From NCBI RefSeq assembly GCF_938030815.1, contig NZ_CALHII010000118.1, positions 1 to 5,747 on the forward strand: a stretch of 5,747 bases of DNA, given 5' to 3'. Of the stretch, positions 5,524 through 5,747 are shown in pieces. Position 1 is the first letter of the stretch. The number at the start of each line of letters is the position of its first letter. The position numbers were made by a program, and so were the translations under genes. This stretch comes from an uncultured Campylobacter sp. (GTDB lineage: Bacteria > Campylobacterota > Campylobacteria > Campylobacterales > Campylobacteraceae). A model generated the notes under the pieces. The model ran no database searches and had not been told where the DNA came from. It worked only from the letters and a program-made list of their open reading frames with translations.

Positions 5524-5747
5524 GTGATAAAGATCATATTTTTAGACGTAGACGGTTGCCTTAGCGACGGCGGGCTGTACCATTCAAACGGCGGCGAAGA
5601 GATGAAGAAATTTAACGTAAAAGACGGGTTTGGCATCCAGGAGTGGCAGCGGCTGGGGCTAAAGGTCGCGATCATCACCGGCAAAAGCTCGCAAATCGTC
5701 GCAAACCGTGCGCGTGAGCTAAAGATCGATACGCTCTTTCAAGGCGA
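5524..5747 (+). CDS. kdsC: KDO-8-phosphate phosphatase KdsC, 5' part only
   Basis: The first 74 codons of a HAD-superfamily phosphatase run off the window end. KdsC removes phosphate from 3-deoxy-D-manno-octulosonate 8-phosphate in the cytoplasm, making KDO for the LPS inner core. HAD motif I is FLDVDGCLSDG (residues 6-16, nucleophile D8 and acid D10). The KdsC-type KDGFGIQEW lies at 33-41, and motif II is IITGKSS (50-56, T52), followed by VANRARELKI (59-68). The family's usual DVDGVLTDG reads DVDGCLSDG here, and TGR reads TGK; neither change touches the catalytic Asp residues. The GTG start at 5524 gives the normal short N-terminus of the family. Only a weak GGA at 5514-5516 serves as ribosome site. 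Related epsilonproteobacteria often follow this gene with lptC and lptA, which lie beyond the window if present. Confidence 0.92.
   Translation, partial: MIKIIFLDVDGCLSDGGLYHSNGGEEMKKFNVKDGFGIQEWQRLGLKVAIITGKSSQIVANRARELKIDTLFQG

Overview
The window looks like chromosome from an epsilonproteobacterium, most likely one of the higher-GC, often oral Campylobacter species (C. gracilis, C. showae or C. rectus type). This is inferred from the mixed composition (GC-rich codons with A3T3 words everywhere), the TTG and GTG starts with short AAGGA-type ribosome sites, and the gene set. No species can be named from the sequence alone.

Layout. A polyphosphate kinase 2 gene (ppk2) lies on the minus strand at 44-946. 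A 109-bp divergent promoter region separates it from a plus-strand run that fills the rest of the window: full-length dsbD (thiol:disulfide interchange protein, TTG start), hisB (dehydratase domain only), a 260-bp non-coding gap, a tight three-gene membrane cassette, and the 5' end of kdsC (KDO-8-phosphate phosphatase, GTG start), cut by the window edge.

The housekeeping genes are readily recognised. The least explained part is 3657-5437. The gap holds repeated GAAATTT words and an 11-bp perfect inverted repeat that encloses several small hairpins, three of them exactly abutting. The cassette follows. It consists of a 141-residue four-helix membrane protein built from two diverged copies of one unit, a 45-residue single-helix protein, and a membrane-anchored PstS-like substrate-binding protein. 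The gaps between these genes are 8 and 1 bp. No permease or ATPase is present, so the three may form a membrane complex with a periplasmic ligand-binding domain rather than a classical ABC transporter. That is inference from layout and topology.

Across the window the palindromic hexamer AAATTT is strongly over-represented (about 43 copies by eye), in all codon frames and between genes. It is a DNA-level signature rather than a protein one. No tRNA, rRNA, CRISPR array, insertion sequence or phage gene was seen.
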